A stretch of DNA of 64,000 bases from positions 124,001 through 188,000 of the forward strand of contig NZ_JADQTL010000009.1 in assembly GCF_017168145.1 (NCBI RefSeq), in the 5' to 3' direction. Below the pieces are notes generated by a model. The model was not told the DNA's origin, did no database searches, and was given only the letters and a program-made list of their open reading frames with translations. Made by a program: the position numbers and the translations under genes. The DNA comes from Anaerovorax sp. IOR16. GTDB taxonomy: Bacteria > Bacillota > Clostridia > Peptostreptococcales > Anaerovoracaceae. Of this stretch, positions 1-8,722 are shown in pieces; the first letter of the stretch is position 1; every line of letters begins with the position of its first letter.

Positions 1-1
1 A

Positions 2-3000
2 AAATCCAATACGATTGCTATGATTAATTTGGATACCGTTTTAGTTGGCGATAAAATGTATGTTTATGGAAATTTAGGGGAAAAAGGTTGGTTCCGCGAT
101 CAAACATTGGAATTAGCAGATACCTTAGATTTGAATGTAATAACCCAACAGGGATTAAATCCGGATTATCCAGCAGGTACAACCGGTGACTGGAGTGATC
201 ATGATCCATTTGATCAATTAGGTTTCCCTTGGATTTATTTTGAAAGCACAAATTGGGACCTGAAAGACTCTGAAGGTAACTATTCAACTGGAGAAAGTGA
301 GACGGAACAATTTGGTGAAATCATGCATACAGAAAGAGATGAGCTTGAATTCATGCATGAGAATTTACCTGGAAGAGTCGAAAACAGATTATATACATAT
401 ACCACATTACTTTCACATTTGCTTGTAAAAGTAAATCCGCCTATTGCAATTACTGCAAGTACGAATTTATTGTCTATGTCGGAAGTGAAAGAAGTAAACG
501 TCGAATTTGATTTAGGATATGCTCCCCAATTGACCGATTTAAAATGGACATTAGGTGAAAAATCCTTTGAAGAATGGAAATCTTTTGATACAAAAAGTGG
601 TACTTTTTCAGGAAATCCTTTTATTCATTTCTCTACAGAGCCATATATTGAAGATGAAAAAGTAAAAGCGGTGATTAAATGTGAATTACCTTTTGGAAAA
701 ACGAATCTACAGGGAAGACCATACCCAAGAAGAGTGTATCCAGAATTGCTTGGTAATTATGAATTAAAGGTAATTGATCAGACGAAAGATATTGAAGCGA
801 CTACGATATTTAAGTTAAATGCATATGATTCCTATCATACGCAAGATGAAATTCTCCCTGCAATCGAAGAAATTATTGGAACTGCGAAGGAAGATCGATA
901 CATAGAATATGCACCAATGGGAAAATCCGCGCAAGGAAGAGATATCCCGTTTGTAATGTTTGCTAGAGATAAAGATAGCATTGATATCTATCTCAATCAG
1001 ACATTGCCGATGATGTTGGAAGAACCTGCTGCATTTATAGAAAAAATTGAAACGGGAACAGCAGGTGTATATAAACCAGCTATTTGGTTTAACAATATCC
1101 ATTCCGATGAGGCAAATGGAGTGGATGCACAAATTGATATGCTTAAAAATTTAGCTACTTTAGATGAAATAACATTCCAAAGAGAAAAGATGGATAGTAA
1201 AGATATAGAGATGGTTACATTAGATGTTCAGAAATTACTAGATAATTATATTATATTATTTAATTTAAATAATAATCCAGATGGCAGATTTACAAATAGT
1301 CGAGAAACGGCAGCTGGTTTTGATCCAAATCGTGATGTAACCTATCAAACGCAGGTTGAAACTGCAAATGTATTTCAAGGACTTGCAAAATGGTCTCCAA
1401 TGATTTTTAATGATTTTCATGGATTTGTTCCTAACTTTTTGATAGAACCATGTACACCGCCTCATGAGCCAAACTTCGAATATGATTTATTAATGAGTGG
1501 TGCTATTGAGCATGCACATGCTTTAGGAAAGTCAGGTATTGCGAATACTGATTATGATCATTATATAATTCCTATGTTTGATTATGGAGATGGCTGGGAT
1601 GATGGCGCGCCTATGTATGCCGCAGTCTTAAGCTTGATGCATGGCGCAGTAGGTCATACAGTCGAAATCCCAGAATTAAATCAGGAGTCAAACGATGCAT
1701 TTATGTATGCAGGTTTTGGTTCTTTAAAATATGCTTTGGAAAATAAGGAAAAGTTATTTAAAAATCAATTAGAAATTTACAAAAGAGGTGTTGAGGGTAT
1801 TGATGATCGTAAAGTTGATCCGTGGTTAATTAATGCTAATGGTGATGCAATTGGAAGACCTAGAGGAGAAAATGAAAACTTCTTCCCTGAATATTATGTA
1901 TTACCAGTAAATAGTGAATTGCAGAAAAATTCATTGGCAGCTTATGAAATGGCTGAATTCTTAATTAAAAATGGAGTTAAGGTACAAAAAACGAATACCC
2001 CGGTAACCGTAGGTGATACAACCTATCCAAGTGGCAGTTTTATCGTTGATATGCATCAAGCGAAACGTGGCTTTGCAAATTGCGTATTATATGATGGTTC
2101 AGATTTCTCGGATTTTGCTGCAATGTATGCAGAAGTAACGATGTGTTTCCCAGACTTAAGAGGTTTTAATAAATATGAAGTGAGAGTAGCCGATGCATTC
2201 CAAGAAAAAGCAGAACCAGTAACGAGTGTATTAATTCCTACCACTGAAATTCCGTGGAAGGTAAATAAACTTGTAATTAAAGCGACAAACAATGATGCAA
2301 TCGAAGCGGTAAACGAACTTCTTGAAAATGGTAAACTGGTTTATATGACCTATTCATCAGGAAGTAACTATAAAAAAGGTGACTTTGTAGTTGCTAAGAA
2401 AGATTTAGAGACGGTTAAAGATAACTATTTCCTAGAATTAGCTCCATTTAGCGGGAAAGCCACAATAAAAAGATTAAAGAATCCAAAGGTGGTGGCAATT
2501 GGAGATGAATTAATCTATGTATTGGAGGGACTAGGTTTTGACTTAGAAGAATCCTACCATGAAGCCGATGTCATTGTTGATGAAGATGGTGTAGTAGATG
2601 AAGCTGTTAAAGATTCAATAGAAAATGGAATATCCTATATTGGTGTAGGTGGATATGCACTTTGTGAGATGGAAGAGAGCGGTTTACTACCAGGTTTTGA
2701 TTGTGGAATGCTTACTTATGAATATAAAGGGCAAGAGTATTCAGAGTGTTATGAAGGTGTGCTTAGATCGGATCTGAATACCGATTACGTGATTACGGGA
2801 AGATATAATGAAAACGATATTCTTTATAATAACTCTGCATCATGGATTGAAAGCGTACCTAAGACTTCTAAAGTACTGGCAACAATCAGCGATAAAGATG
2901 ATTTTTATATTGCAGGGTGGTGGCCAAATCATGAAGTGCTAAAAGGCAAACCATATATTATTCAAGATAAAGTGGATGATGCAAGTATCACATTATTTGC

Positions 3001-3718
3001 AAATCATGTTACAAATAAAGCACATCCGTCACATCAGTTTAGAATGCTGGCAAATGCGATTTATGACAGCACACCTGGAAAAATTACAAAACTTAGTAGT
3101 GGCGGTGGCAGCAGCAACAGTGGTAATCAAGGAAATCCTGTAACTCCACCTGTAAATGAGGATGTCAAAGATACCGAAAAAACAACGAAAACAACACCGA
3201 GTGATATTAAAAATCATTGGTCTGAATCAAGTATTCAGGAATTAATTAACATGGGAGCTGTTGCTACGTATCCAGATAAAACATTTAAGCCGAATAAAAA
3301 CATTACAAGGGCGGAATTGGCTACTATTTTAGTAAAAGCTTTCAAGATAGACCTTAAAACAGATAGGGTATTTAGTGACACCAAAAATCATTGGGCAAAA
3401 GATTACATTGCAGCAGCAGCAGAATTCGGAATTGTAGCTGGCTATAACGATAATCAATTCGGTCCGGATGACCTTCTTACAAGAGAGCAGATGGCTGTAA
3501 TGATTGTTAAGGCAATGAAGCTTAATCCGGAATTGGCACAAGCAACATTTGGTGATCAAGATAAAATATCAGATTGGGCAAAGGATTATATTGCAGCAGC
3601 AGGAAAGGCAAACTTGATTTCGGGATATCCGGATGGCTCTTTCAAACCTAAGGCAAATGCAACTAGAGGAGAAGCTGCAAGTATAATTGTAAGTGCATTA
3701 AAGAGTATGAGTAATTAG
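2..3718 (+). CDS. SLH-anchored M28/M14 surface peptidase (5' end cut by window)
   Basis: The reading frame is open to the left edge, so the true start lies outside. Numbering from the first Met at 20, residues 1-135 are the tail of an M28 (aminopeptidase Y-like) zinc peptidase, with SDHDPF at 59-64 and the MHTERDE segment near 102. Residues about 275-600 form an M14 carboxypeptidase-like domain: HSDE at 361-364 (H-x-x-E zinc ligands), DFHG with His467, and GHTVEIP with the candidate catalytic Glu549. A Gly/Ser/Asn-rich linker near 1030-1045 leads to three SLH repeats at about 1060-1110, 1115-1165 and 1172-1228, which bind secondary cell-wall polymer. The likely role is a secreted, wall-anchored exopeptidase that trims peptides for amino-acid fermentation. 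A signal peptide is expected upstream but cannot be seen. Having two unrelated zinc-peptidase modules in one SLH protein is unusual. Confidence 0.85.
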   Translation, partial: KSNTIAMINLDTVLVGDKMYVYGNLGEKGWFRDQTLELADTLDLNVITQQGLNPDYPAGTTGDWSDHDPFDQLGFPWIYFESTNWDLKDSEGNYSTGESETEQFGEIMHTERDELEFMHENLPGRVENRLYTYTTLLSHLLVKVNPPIAITASTNLLSMSEVKEVNVEFDLGYAPQLTDLKWTLGEKSFEEWKSFDTKSGTFSGNPFIHFSTEPYIEDEKVKAVIKCELPFGKTNLQGRPYPRRVYPELLGNYELKVIDQTKDIEATTIFKLNAYDSYHTQDEILPAIEEIIGTAKEDRYIEYAPMGKSAQGRDIPFVMFARDKDSIDIYLNQTLPMMLEEPAAFIEKIETGTAGVYKPAIWFNNIHSDEANGVDAQIDMLKNLATLDEITFQREKMDSKDIEMVTLDVQKLLDNYIILFNLNNNPDGRFTNSRETAAGFDPNRDVTYQTQVETANVFQGLAKWSPMIFNDFHGFVPNFLIEPCTPPHEPNFEYDLLMSGAIEHAHALGKSGIANTDYDHYIIPMFDYGDGWDDGAPMYAAVLSLMHGAVGHTVEIPELNQESNDAFMYAGFGSLKYALENKEKLFKNQLEIYKRGVEGIDDRKVDPWLINANGDAIGRPRGENENFFPEYYVLPVNSELQKNSLAAYEMAEFLIKNGVKVQKTNTPVTVGDTTYPSGSFIVDMHQAKRGFANCVLYDGSDFSDFAAMYAEVTMCFPDLRGFNKYEVRVADAFQEKAEPVTSVLIPTTEIPWKVNKLVIKATNNDAIEAVNELLENGKLVYMTYSSGSNYKKGDFVVAKKDLETVKDNYFLELAPFSGKATIKRLKNPKVVAIGDELIYVLEGLGFDLEESYHEADVIVDEDGVVDEAVKDSIENGISYIGVGGYALCEMEESGLLPGFDCGMLTYEYKGQEYSECYEGVLRSDLNTDYVITGRYNENDILYNNSASWIESVPKTSKVLATISDKDDFYIAGWWPNHEVLKGKPYIIQDKVDDASITLFANHVTNKAHPSHQFRMLANAIYDSTPGKITKLSSGGGSSNSGNQGNPVTPPVNEDVKDTEKTTKTTPSDIKNHWSESSIQELINMGAVATYPDKTFKPNKNITRAELATILVKAFKIDLKTDRVFSDTKNHWAKDYIAAAAEFGIVAGYNDNQFGPDDLLTREQMAVMIVKAMKLNPELAQATFGDQDKISDWAKDYIAAAGKANLISGYPDGSFKPKANATRGEAASIIVSALKSMSN

Positions 3719-3774
3719 TTATAATATATATAAGGTTTAGGCATGTAATGGTCTAATGAGAAGGTAGTATATAT

Positions 3775-3817
3775 AAAATCGGTACGATTAACGTTTGTTA
3801 ATCGTACCGATTTTTTT
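3775..3817. terminator. Bidirectional intrinsic terminator
   Basis: A perfect stem of about 17 bp (arms 3776-3792 and 3797-3813) with a GTTT loop ends in a run of T. It lies between the convergent peptidase gene and the alaX-like gene. The A-rich left flank would make it work on the minus strand too. Confidence 0.9.
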
Positions 3818-3844
3818 ATACATCAAAAATATTATCTTTATAGT

Positions 3845-5161
3845 TTATCGCAAGTGTTTTTCAAGTAAATCCAAGTAAGTTTCTAAATTTTCTGTTTTTG
3901 TAAATATAGCGCGTGCGCAAGTGGCGTTTCCACCGCCCTTCCCTTGGTAGATATCTGCGTTTTCACGAACAAGTTGTCCACAATCCGGCTTGCCATTTGA
4001 GAAGAGAAGCACGGTTAGTGCAGGCTCGCAAACGAGAATTAAGAGTCCCTTGATAGAAGCTGTTACGTGCCGCCCTAAAGTTTGCAGATCATCAGTATTA
4101 AAATAATCATAGGATTGAATCATGATTGGATTCGAAAAGCTTCCTTTAAAAGGAGGAAATAAAACATTTGTTGATAAAGAAGCATAAAGAGATTCAATTT
4201 TTTGAATTTCATTTCCAATCATCTTCTTTTTCAGTTCATATAGTTCTTTTCGAACTGCACTGCTCTTTTTTTCCTGGATTTTTATTTTTTCTAGAAGTTG
4301 GTGTGGCTCTGCCGAAAAGCGCTCACATAAAGGTGTTAAAACTTTATGCTCCAAAACAAAATGATTGTATGCGTTTTGTCCGGCTTTTACAGTAAATCGG
4401 GTCATTCCTTTATAATTTTCCATTCGGATAATTTTTATAAGCCCGACTTGTCCGGCTGTTGATGGATGCGTTCCGCAGCAAGCGACGCAATCTGCTGGAT
4501 TGTCTTTGCTTCCTACACAGACAATAGAAATATTTTCTTCAATTTCTAGCTTTTTTCGAACTGGAAATACTTCCGCTTCGGATTTTTTTTGAAAATAATG
4601 GACGGATACCGGTACGTTTGACCAAATGGCTTTATTTGCTAAGCGTTCAACGTTTGAAACCATATCTTCTGTAAAATGTGTAAACTCAGGTTTTTCCTCT
4701 AAACGGATATCGATGGTCATATAATCTGAGCCCATGTGAAATCCTCGGTTAACTCCACCATATTCTTGATAGAACATACCGGATAAAATATGCTCTCCAC
4801 AATGCATTTGCATATGTAAGAAACGGCGATTCCAATCAATTTGACATGTAACTGTTTTACCGCAAGCATTCTCAATAGAAGCTCCTAAAAAGCTAGAGGA
4901 TGGAGACGCAAGCTGATGATAAACAATATTATCTTTTTCAAAGACATAAGAAACCGGACAGTCATTAATAAATCCAATGTCGCTTGGCTGACCGCCACCT
5001 TCCGGAAAAAATACAGTTTTATCTAAAATAAGGCAAAAGGTGTTAGGCTGTTCTTTTGCTCCCAAATTTTTCATCGTTTTTAAATCAGTTATAACTTCTA
5101 AAATAGTGCTTTCGCATTGTTTTAAATAAACATTTTGTTGATATAGTCGTTCTGTTTTCAT
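3845..5161 (-). CDS. AlaX-type alanyl-tRNA editing protein with DHHA1 domain
   Basis: This 438-aa protein resembles the editing half of alanyl-tRNA synthetase (the long AlaX class), which hydrolyses Ser or Gly wrongly attached to tRNA-Ala. It has no aminoacylation domain. Zinc ligands are visible as His120 and His124 (MHCGEHILSG) and as Cys228/229 with His232 (CCGTHPS), which follow the HxxxH...CxxxH pattern of the family. Residues about 250-320 look like a charged coiled segment. The C-terminus carries a glycine-rich DHHA1 motif (GKGGGNATCARA). The gene stands alone between a terminator and the divergently transcribed cwlD. No unusual residues were seen. Confidence 0.88.
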   Translation of the reverse strand: MKTERLYQQNVYLKQCESTILEVITDLKTMKNLGAKEQPNTFCLILDKTVFFPEGGGQPSDIGFINDCPVSYVFEKDNIVYHQLASPSSSFLGASIENACGKTVTCQIDWNRRFLHMQMHCGEHILSGMFYQEYGGVNRGFHMGSDYMTIDIRLEEKPEFTHFTEDMVSNVERLANKAIWSNVPVSVHYFQKKSEAEVFPVRKKLEIEENISIVCVGSKDNPADCVACCGTHPSTAGQVGLIKIIRMENYKGMTRFTVKAGQNAYNHFVLEHKVLTPLCERFSAEPHQLLEKIKIQEKKSSAVRKELYELKKKMIGNEIQKIESLYASLSTNVLFPPFKGSFSNPIMIQSYDYFNTDDLQTLGRHVTASIKGLLILVCEPALTVLLFSNGKPDCGQLVRENADIYQGKGGGNATCARAIFTKTENLETYLDLLEKHLR

Positions 5162-5245
5162 AGTTTAACTCCTCTCCTTGTACCATTTTATCATAAACTA
5201 TGAGGCTTTGTTCATATATTTAGCTAGAAGAAAGGCGGGATTATA

Positions 5246-6034
5246 ATGAAAAAGAGATGGTGCTTTGCGACAACGTTGGCTGCAATTGTTCTATTTTTAC
5301 TGATTGTTCCCTTTGGAAATTTGAAAATTACAGGGGTACAGCTCATATCAGCCTCGGATACCATTGTTTTAGATGCCGGGCATGGAGGTATTGATGGCGG
5401 TGCTGTGAGCATGAGTGGTATTATGGAAAAAGATATTAATCTGGCGATTGCAAAAGAAGTTTCAGCACTTGCAGCTGCTGACGGTTGGCGCGTTGTTATG
5501 ACAAGAGAAAAAGACAAGGGTTTATATAGTGATGTTGTTGGAGATGGAACAAAACCGTTAGAAATTAAAAACAAAAGAAGCATTCGAAGCCTGAAAACGG
5601 AAGATTTAAAAGAAAGAATCAAAATGATTCAAGAAGTAAAACCTTTGATTGCAGTTAGTATTCATTTAAATAGTTTTAAAGAGGACCGTTCTGTTCATGG
5701 AGCACAAACCTTTTATCCAAAGGGAATTGAAAATGAAACGATTACAGAAGAGAGTAAACGTCTTGCAGAGTGTATACAAGAAGCACTGATTCAGGGAATT
5801 CAGGATGGAACAGAGAGAGCGGCACTTGGTAAAAAAGATGTGATGCTATTTAAGAAACCTACAGTACCTATGGTGATTGTAGAATGTGGTTTTCTTTCCA
5901 ATCGAGAAGAAGAACAAAGATTACAAGATCCAAATTATCAAAAGAAGATTGCAGCTTGTATTTATGAAGGAATTATGAAGTACACCGGACGTGAGAAAAA
6001 AAAGACGCTGCAAGTCGTCGATAATAGAGGATAA
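5246..6034 (+). CDS. cwlD: N-acetylmuramoyl-L-alanine amidase, CwlD-like
   Basis: This is a 262-aa amidase_3 family protein. An N-terminal hydrophobic segment (residues 6-23) acts as signal or anchor. The zinc and catalytic residues are visible: His46 in DAGHGG, Glu61, His140 in SIHLNS and Glu213 in VIVECGF. In spore formers CwlD removes peptide side chains from muramic acid so that muramic-delta-lactam forms in the spore cortex, which is needed for germination. The short size without wall-binding repeats fits CwlD better than vegetative autolysins. An AGAAAGG ribosome site lies about 10 nt before the start. This gene is the main hint in the window that the organism sporulates. Confidence 0.85.
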   Translation: MKKRWCFATTLAAIVLFLLIVPFGNLKITGVQLISASDTIVLDAGHGGIDGGAVSMSGIMEKDINLAIAKEVSALAAADGWRVVMTREKDKGLYSDVVGDGTKPLEIKNKRSIRSLKTEDLKERIKMIQEVKPLIAVSIHLNSFKEDRSVHGAQTFYPKGIENETITEESKRLAECIQEALIQGIQDGTERAALGKKDVMLFKKPTVPMVIVECGFLSNREEEQRLQDPNYQKKIAACIYEGIMKYTGREKKKTLQVVDNRG

Positions 6035-6060
6035 GAACAAGTTTGCACATAATACGAACA

Positions 6061-6150
6061 GCCTGTGGATAATTTGTTTTTGTAAAAATAAATAATTTCT
6101 AAAATAGCTTGAAAACAAAGGGTTTCAAGCTATTTTAATTATCCACAGGC
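6061..6150. repeat. Nested inverted repeats carrying two consensus DnaA boxes
   Basis: The outer arms 6061-6074 and 6137-6150 are perfect 14-bp inverted copies. Each contains the consensus DnaA box TTATCCACA (6064-6072 on the minus strand, 6139-6147 on the plus strand). Nested inside is a second perfect 14-bp stem. The region lies between convergent genes. Confidence 0.7.
6101..6136. terminator. Stem-loop between cwlD and clc, probable bidirectional terminator
   Basis: A perfect 14-bp stem (6101-6114 with 6123-6136) and an 8-nt loop. The right arm ends in TTTT and the left begins in AAAA, so it could stop transcription from either convergent gene. GC content of the stem is low. Confidence 0.6.
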
Positions 6151-6161
6151 CCCGTTGGATA

Positions 6162-6177
6162 AAATTGTATACAATTT
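6162..6177. promoter_or_regulatory. 16-bp perfect palindrome, possible operator
   Basis: A perfect palindrome with the core TTGTATACAA, a shape common among GntR-type operators. It lies in the 3' intergenic region of two convergent genes with no promoter obvious beside it, so a regulatory role is only a guess. Confidence 0.35.
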
Positions 6178-6310
6178 ATTTTTTGATGTGGAAAAGCAAT
6201 GTAAGTCCCAAAAAATAAACATTTATCACTTGTTGAAAACTGTTCTTAAATTTACAAACATTGGTTTACATAATATTATTCGTTCATTGCTTTACAGCTT
6301 ATGAATATGA

Positions 6311-7879
6311 CTATATTGAGTGTTCACTGCTTTCCGTTAAGCGTAATAGATGTGTTCGTATTTTTGTTTCCTCATTAATGGGTGCAAGACAAACCAAATA
6401 ATCACCTGCAAGGATTTTTGTGTGACCCTTTGGTATGATTTCACTTCCTTCACGCTTTACAGCAATGAGAAGGCATCCGGATGGCCATGTAATGTCACGG
6501 ACTTGGGAGCCATCTGCGGTAGAATGGAATTGTACAATAAACTCCATCGTAATTTTTACACTGTTATCTTCTTCATATGGGGACAAGCTATGACTTTTTA
6601 GGAGATTTTTCAATAAGGAGTCATAGATAGGACGACTCTTTAATAAATCAGCGACGACATAAGCAACTAAGGAAACGACCGTCAGTGCTAGCATATGGCT
6701 GAAGGAACCAGTCATTTCCACAATTAAAACAACTCCGGTTATTGGTGCACGTACAATGGCAGTAAAGTATCCTGCCATAGCTAATATAATAAAATTGTAA
6801 AAAAAGATATCACTGAACCCTAAAAAATTGACTGCTACATTTCCAAATATAGCACCGATGCAAGCGCCCATAATTAGGAGAGGAAAGAAAATGCCACCAG
6901 GAGCACCGCAACCAAAGCTAATCATGGAAAAAATAAATTTTAGCACAAGGAGCATAAGTAAAAATACAATTCCTGACTCCGGAGTAAGCTGTGGAACAAT
7001 TTTATGTCCACCACCAAGTACTATAGGAAAGAAGAGTCCAAAGAATCCAGCGATAATGAAAGCGATTGCTGGTCTGCTTGCCGCTGGAAGAAGATCAATT
7101 TTTTTATACCATTTTTGTGTTTCCAGCAAGAACCAATTATAAAATGCTCCCGCAATTCCTAAAACAATTCCCAGTAGAATTAAAATCCAGTAGCTGGATA
7201 AAGGCATGGATTTTTCAATTGGAAAATGAAATACTGGTTGTAAGCCAAAAACATTCTTTGAGACAAAATCTGAGGTGACCGCGGCGGTCATCGTAGAAAG
7301 CAAAATCGAGGGAGAGAAATATTTGAAAATTTCTTCTAGTGTAAACATTACACCAGCTAGTGGAGCGTTAAAGGCAGCTGCAAGTCCGGCACTTGCACCA
7401 CTTGCCATTAGAAATTTTCTTTCCATCCTGGTTTTTCCATATTTCTGAGCAATACCATCTGCTACACAAGCACCTAATTGGATAGACGGACCTTCGCGAC
7501 CTAAGGATAAACCTGCTAATATGCAGATAGCACCACCAAAAAATTTAGCAAAAAGTGTGGATACCCAAGCATTTTTAAGATGTCCAAGCATTATCCCCTT
7601 TACTTGGGGAATTCCGCTTCCACCAATTAGAGGATATTTTTTGATTAACAATCCAATACCATACCCTGCAAGTATCAGAGCTGGGAATAATAAAAACGCC
7701 CCGATACTATGAGTTGACAAGAAATCATACATCTGAATCGATAGTGCTTCAAACGTTGCTAAAATCCATCGATAGGCAACTACAGCTACACCAACGAGTA
7801 TGCCAATTAGAAGACTTTTCCCTATTAGAAACAGCATGTGCCGATCGGTATTAAATAGTGCTTTGTAATTATTTTTCAT
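6311..7879 (-). CDS. ClC-family chloride/proton transporter with RCK_C domain
   Basis: This 522-aa multi-pass membrane protein has all the ClC signatures: GSGIP at 87-91 (anion coordination), GREGP at 127-131 with gating Glu129, and PLAGVMFTLEE in which Glu183 matches the internal proton glutamate of E. coli ClC-ec1. APGGIFFP supplies the third filter segment. Both glutamates are present, which points to H+/Cl- exchange and not a passive channel. A fluoride exporter is unlikely because its filter motifs differ. The last 90 residues resemble a TrkA_C/RCK_C ligand-binding domain, so activity may be controlled by a cytoplasmic ligand. The gene is transcribed away from the uppS-like gene and ends near the DnaA-box repeat. 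Confidence 0.9.
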   Translation of the reverse strand: MKNNYKALFNTDRHMLFLIGKSLLIGILVGVAVVAYRWILATFEALSIQMYDFLSTHSIGAFLLFPALILAGYGIGLLIKKYPLIGGSGIPQVKGIMLGHLKNAWVSTLFAKFFGGAICILAGLSLGREGPSIQLGACVADGIAQKYGKTRMERKFLMASGASAGLAAAFNAPLAGVMFTLEEIFKYFSPSILLSTMTAAVTSDFVSKNVFGLQPVFHFPIEKSMPLSSYWILILLGIVLGIAGAFYNWFLLETQKWYKKIDLLPAASRPAIAFIIAGFFGLFFPIVLGGGHKIVPQLTPESGIVFLLMLLVLKFIFSMISFGCGAPGGIFFPLLIMGACIGAIFGNVAVNFLGFSDIFFYNFIILAMAGYFTAIVRAPITGVVLIVEMTGSFSHMLALTVVSLVAYVVADLLKSRPIYDSLLKNLLKSHSLSPYEEDNSVKITMEFIVQFHSTADGSQVRDITWPSGCLLIAVKREGSEIIPKGHTKILAGDYLVCLAPINEETKIRTHLLRLTESSEHSI

Positions 7880-8056
7880 TTTTTCACATCCTATATTTGT
7901 TCATTTCATCTTTTATCATAGCGAGAAATTTAAAATTTGTAAAGTATATCGAAAATTTAGAAATATTCGAATTTTATAGTCGTATTAAAGAAATAATTGT
8001 TTGTATAACATTTGGTTCAATGTGTAAAATAAGGCAGAAAGGAGTTTAATGCATTT

Positions 8057-8698
8057 ATGGAGTTAAACAACAATGATAATCAGACATGGAAGCGTATCCC
8101 CAAACACATTGGTGTGATTCCGGATGGAAATCGCAGGTGGGCAAAGCAGCATAGCATGGAAAAGCAAATGGGTTATGAATTTGGAATAGAACCTGGTTTT
8201 GAATTATATGAAATCTGTAAGCAATTAGGTGTTGAGGAACTGACTCTTTATGGATTTACTGTAGATAATACGAAGCGACCGGCGATACAGAAACAAGCCT
8301 TTCAAAAGGCTTGTGTTGATGCAGTGGAAACATTAGCACAAAAAGATGCTGAGTTGTTAGTCGTAGGTAATAGTAGTTCGAACTGCTTTCCAAAAGAACT
8401 ACTTCCTTATCGAAGTCGTCGAAAATTTGGAAATGGGGGCATACGCGTTAATTTCTTAGTAAATTATGGTTGGGACTGGGATCTTAATTATCCGAATGGA
8501 CTTGCTTCTGCAGACATTTCTCGGATTGATTTAATAATACGTTGGGGTGGACATTGCCGATTAAGTGGTTTTTTACCGGTGCAGTCCGTTTACTCTGATT
8601 TCTATATTTTGCAGGAACTGTGGCCTGACTTTGAACCAAATCAATTTTATCGTGCATTAGATTGGTATCAAAACCAAGACATTACTTTAGGTGGTTGA
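8057..8698 (+). CDS. Divergent cis-prenyltransferase (UppS-family paralogue)
   Basis: A 213-aa protein of the undecaprenyl diphosphate synthase family, some 30-40 residues shorter than typical UppS. The catalytic Asp23 sits in IPDGNRRWAK, where the usual DGNGRWA has Gly replaced by Arg. The C-terminal block RWGGHCRLSGFLP keeps the two Arg and the Ser that bind diphosphate, but the usual Glu of the R-x-x-x-E-x-R-x-S block is His. The Mg-binding Glu that follows is Asp. It probably still binds an isoprenoid diphosphate, but chain length and activity cannot be predicted. GAAAGGAG lies about 12 nt before the start. An earlier ATG at 8049 hits a stop after five codons. The main cell-wall UppS should be encoded elsewhere. 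Confidence 0.75.
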   Translation: MELNNNDNQTWKRIPKHIGVIPDGNRRWAKQHSMEKQMGYEFGIEPGFELYEICKQLGVEELTLYGFTVDNTKRPAIQKQAFQKACVDAVETLAQKDAELLVVGNSSSNCFPKELLPYRSRRKFGNGGIRVNFLVNYGWDWDLNYPNGLASADISRIDLIIRWGGHCRLSGFLPVQSVYSDFYILQELWPDFEPNQFYRALDWYQNQDITLGG

Positions 8699-8722
8699 TT
8701 TCATCATTTCTTTTCTTATATC

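Noticed and set aside
6061-6177. Chromosome origin (oriC) because of the DnaA boxes
   Set aside because: Only two boxes are present, in a 3' intergenic region, with no dnaA, dnaN, rpmH or recF nearby and no clear AT-rich unwinding element paired with a box cluster.
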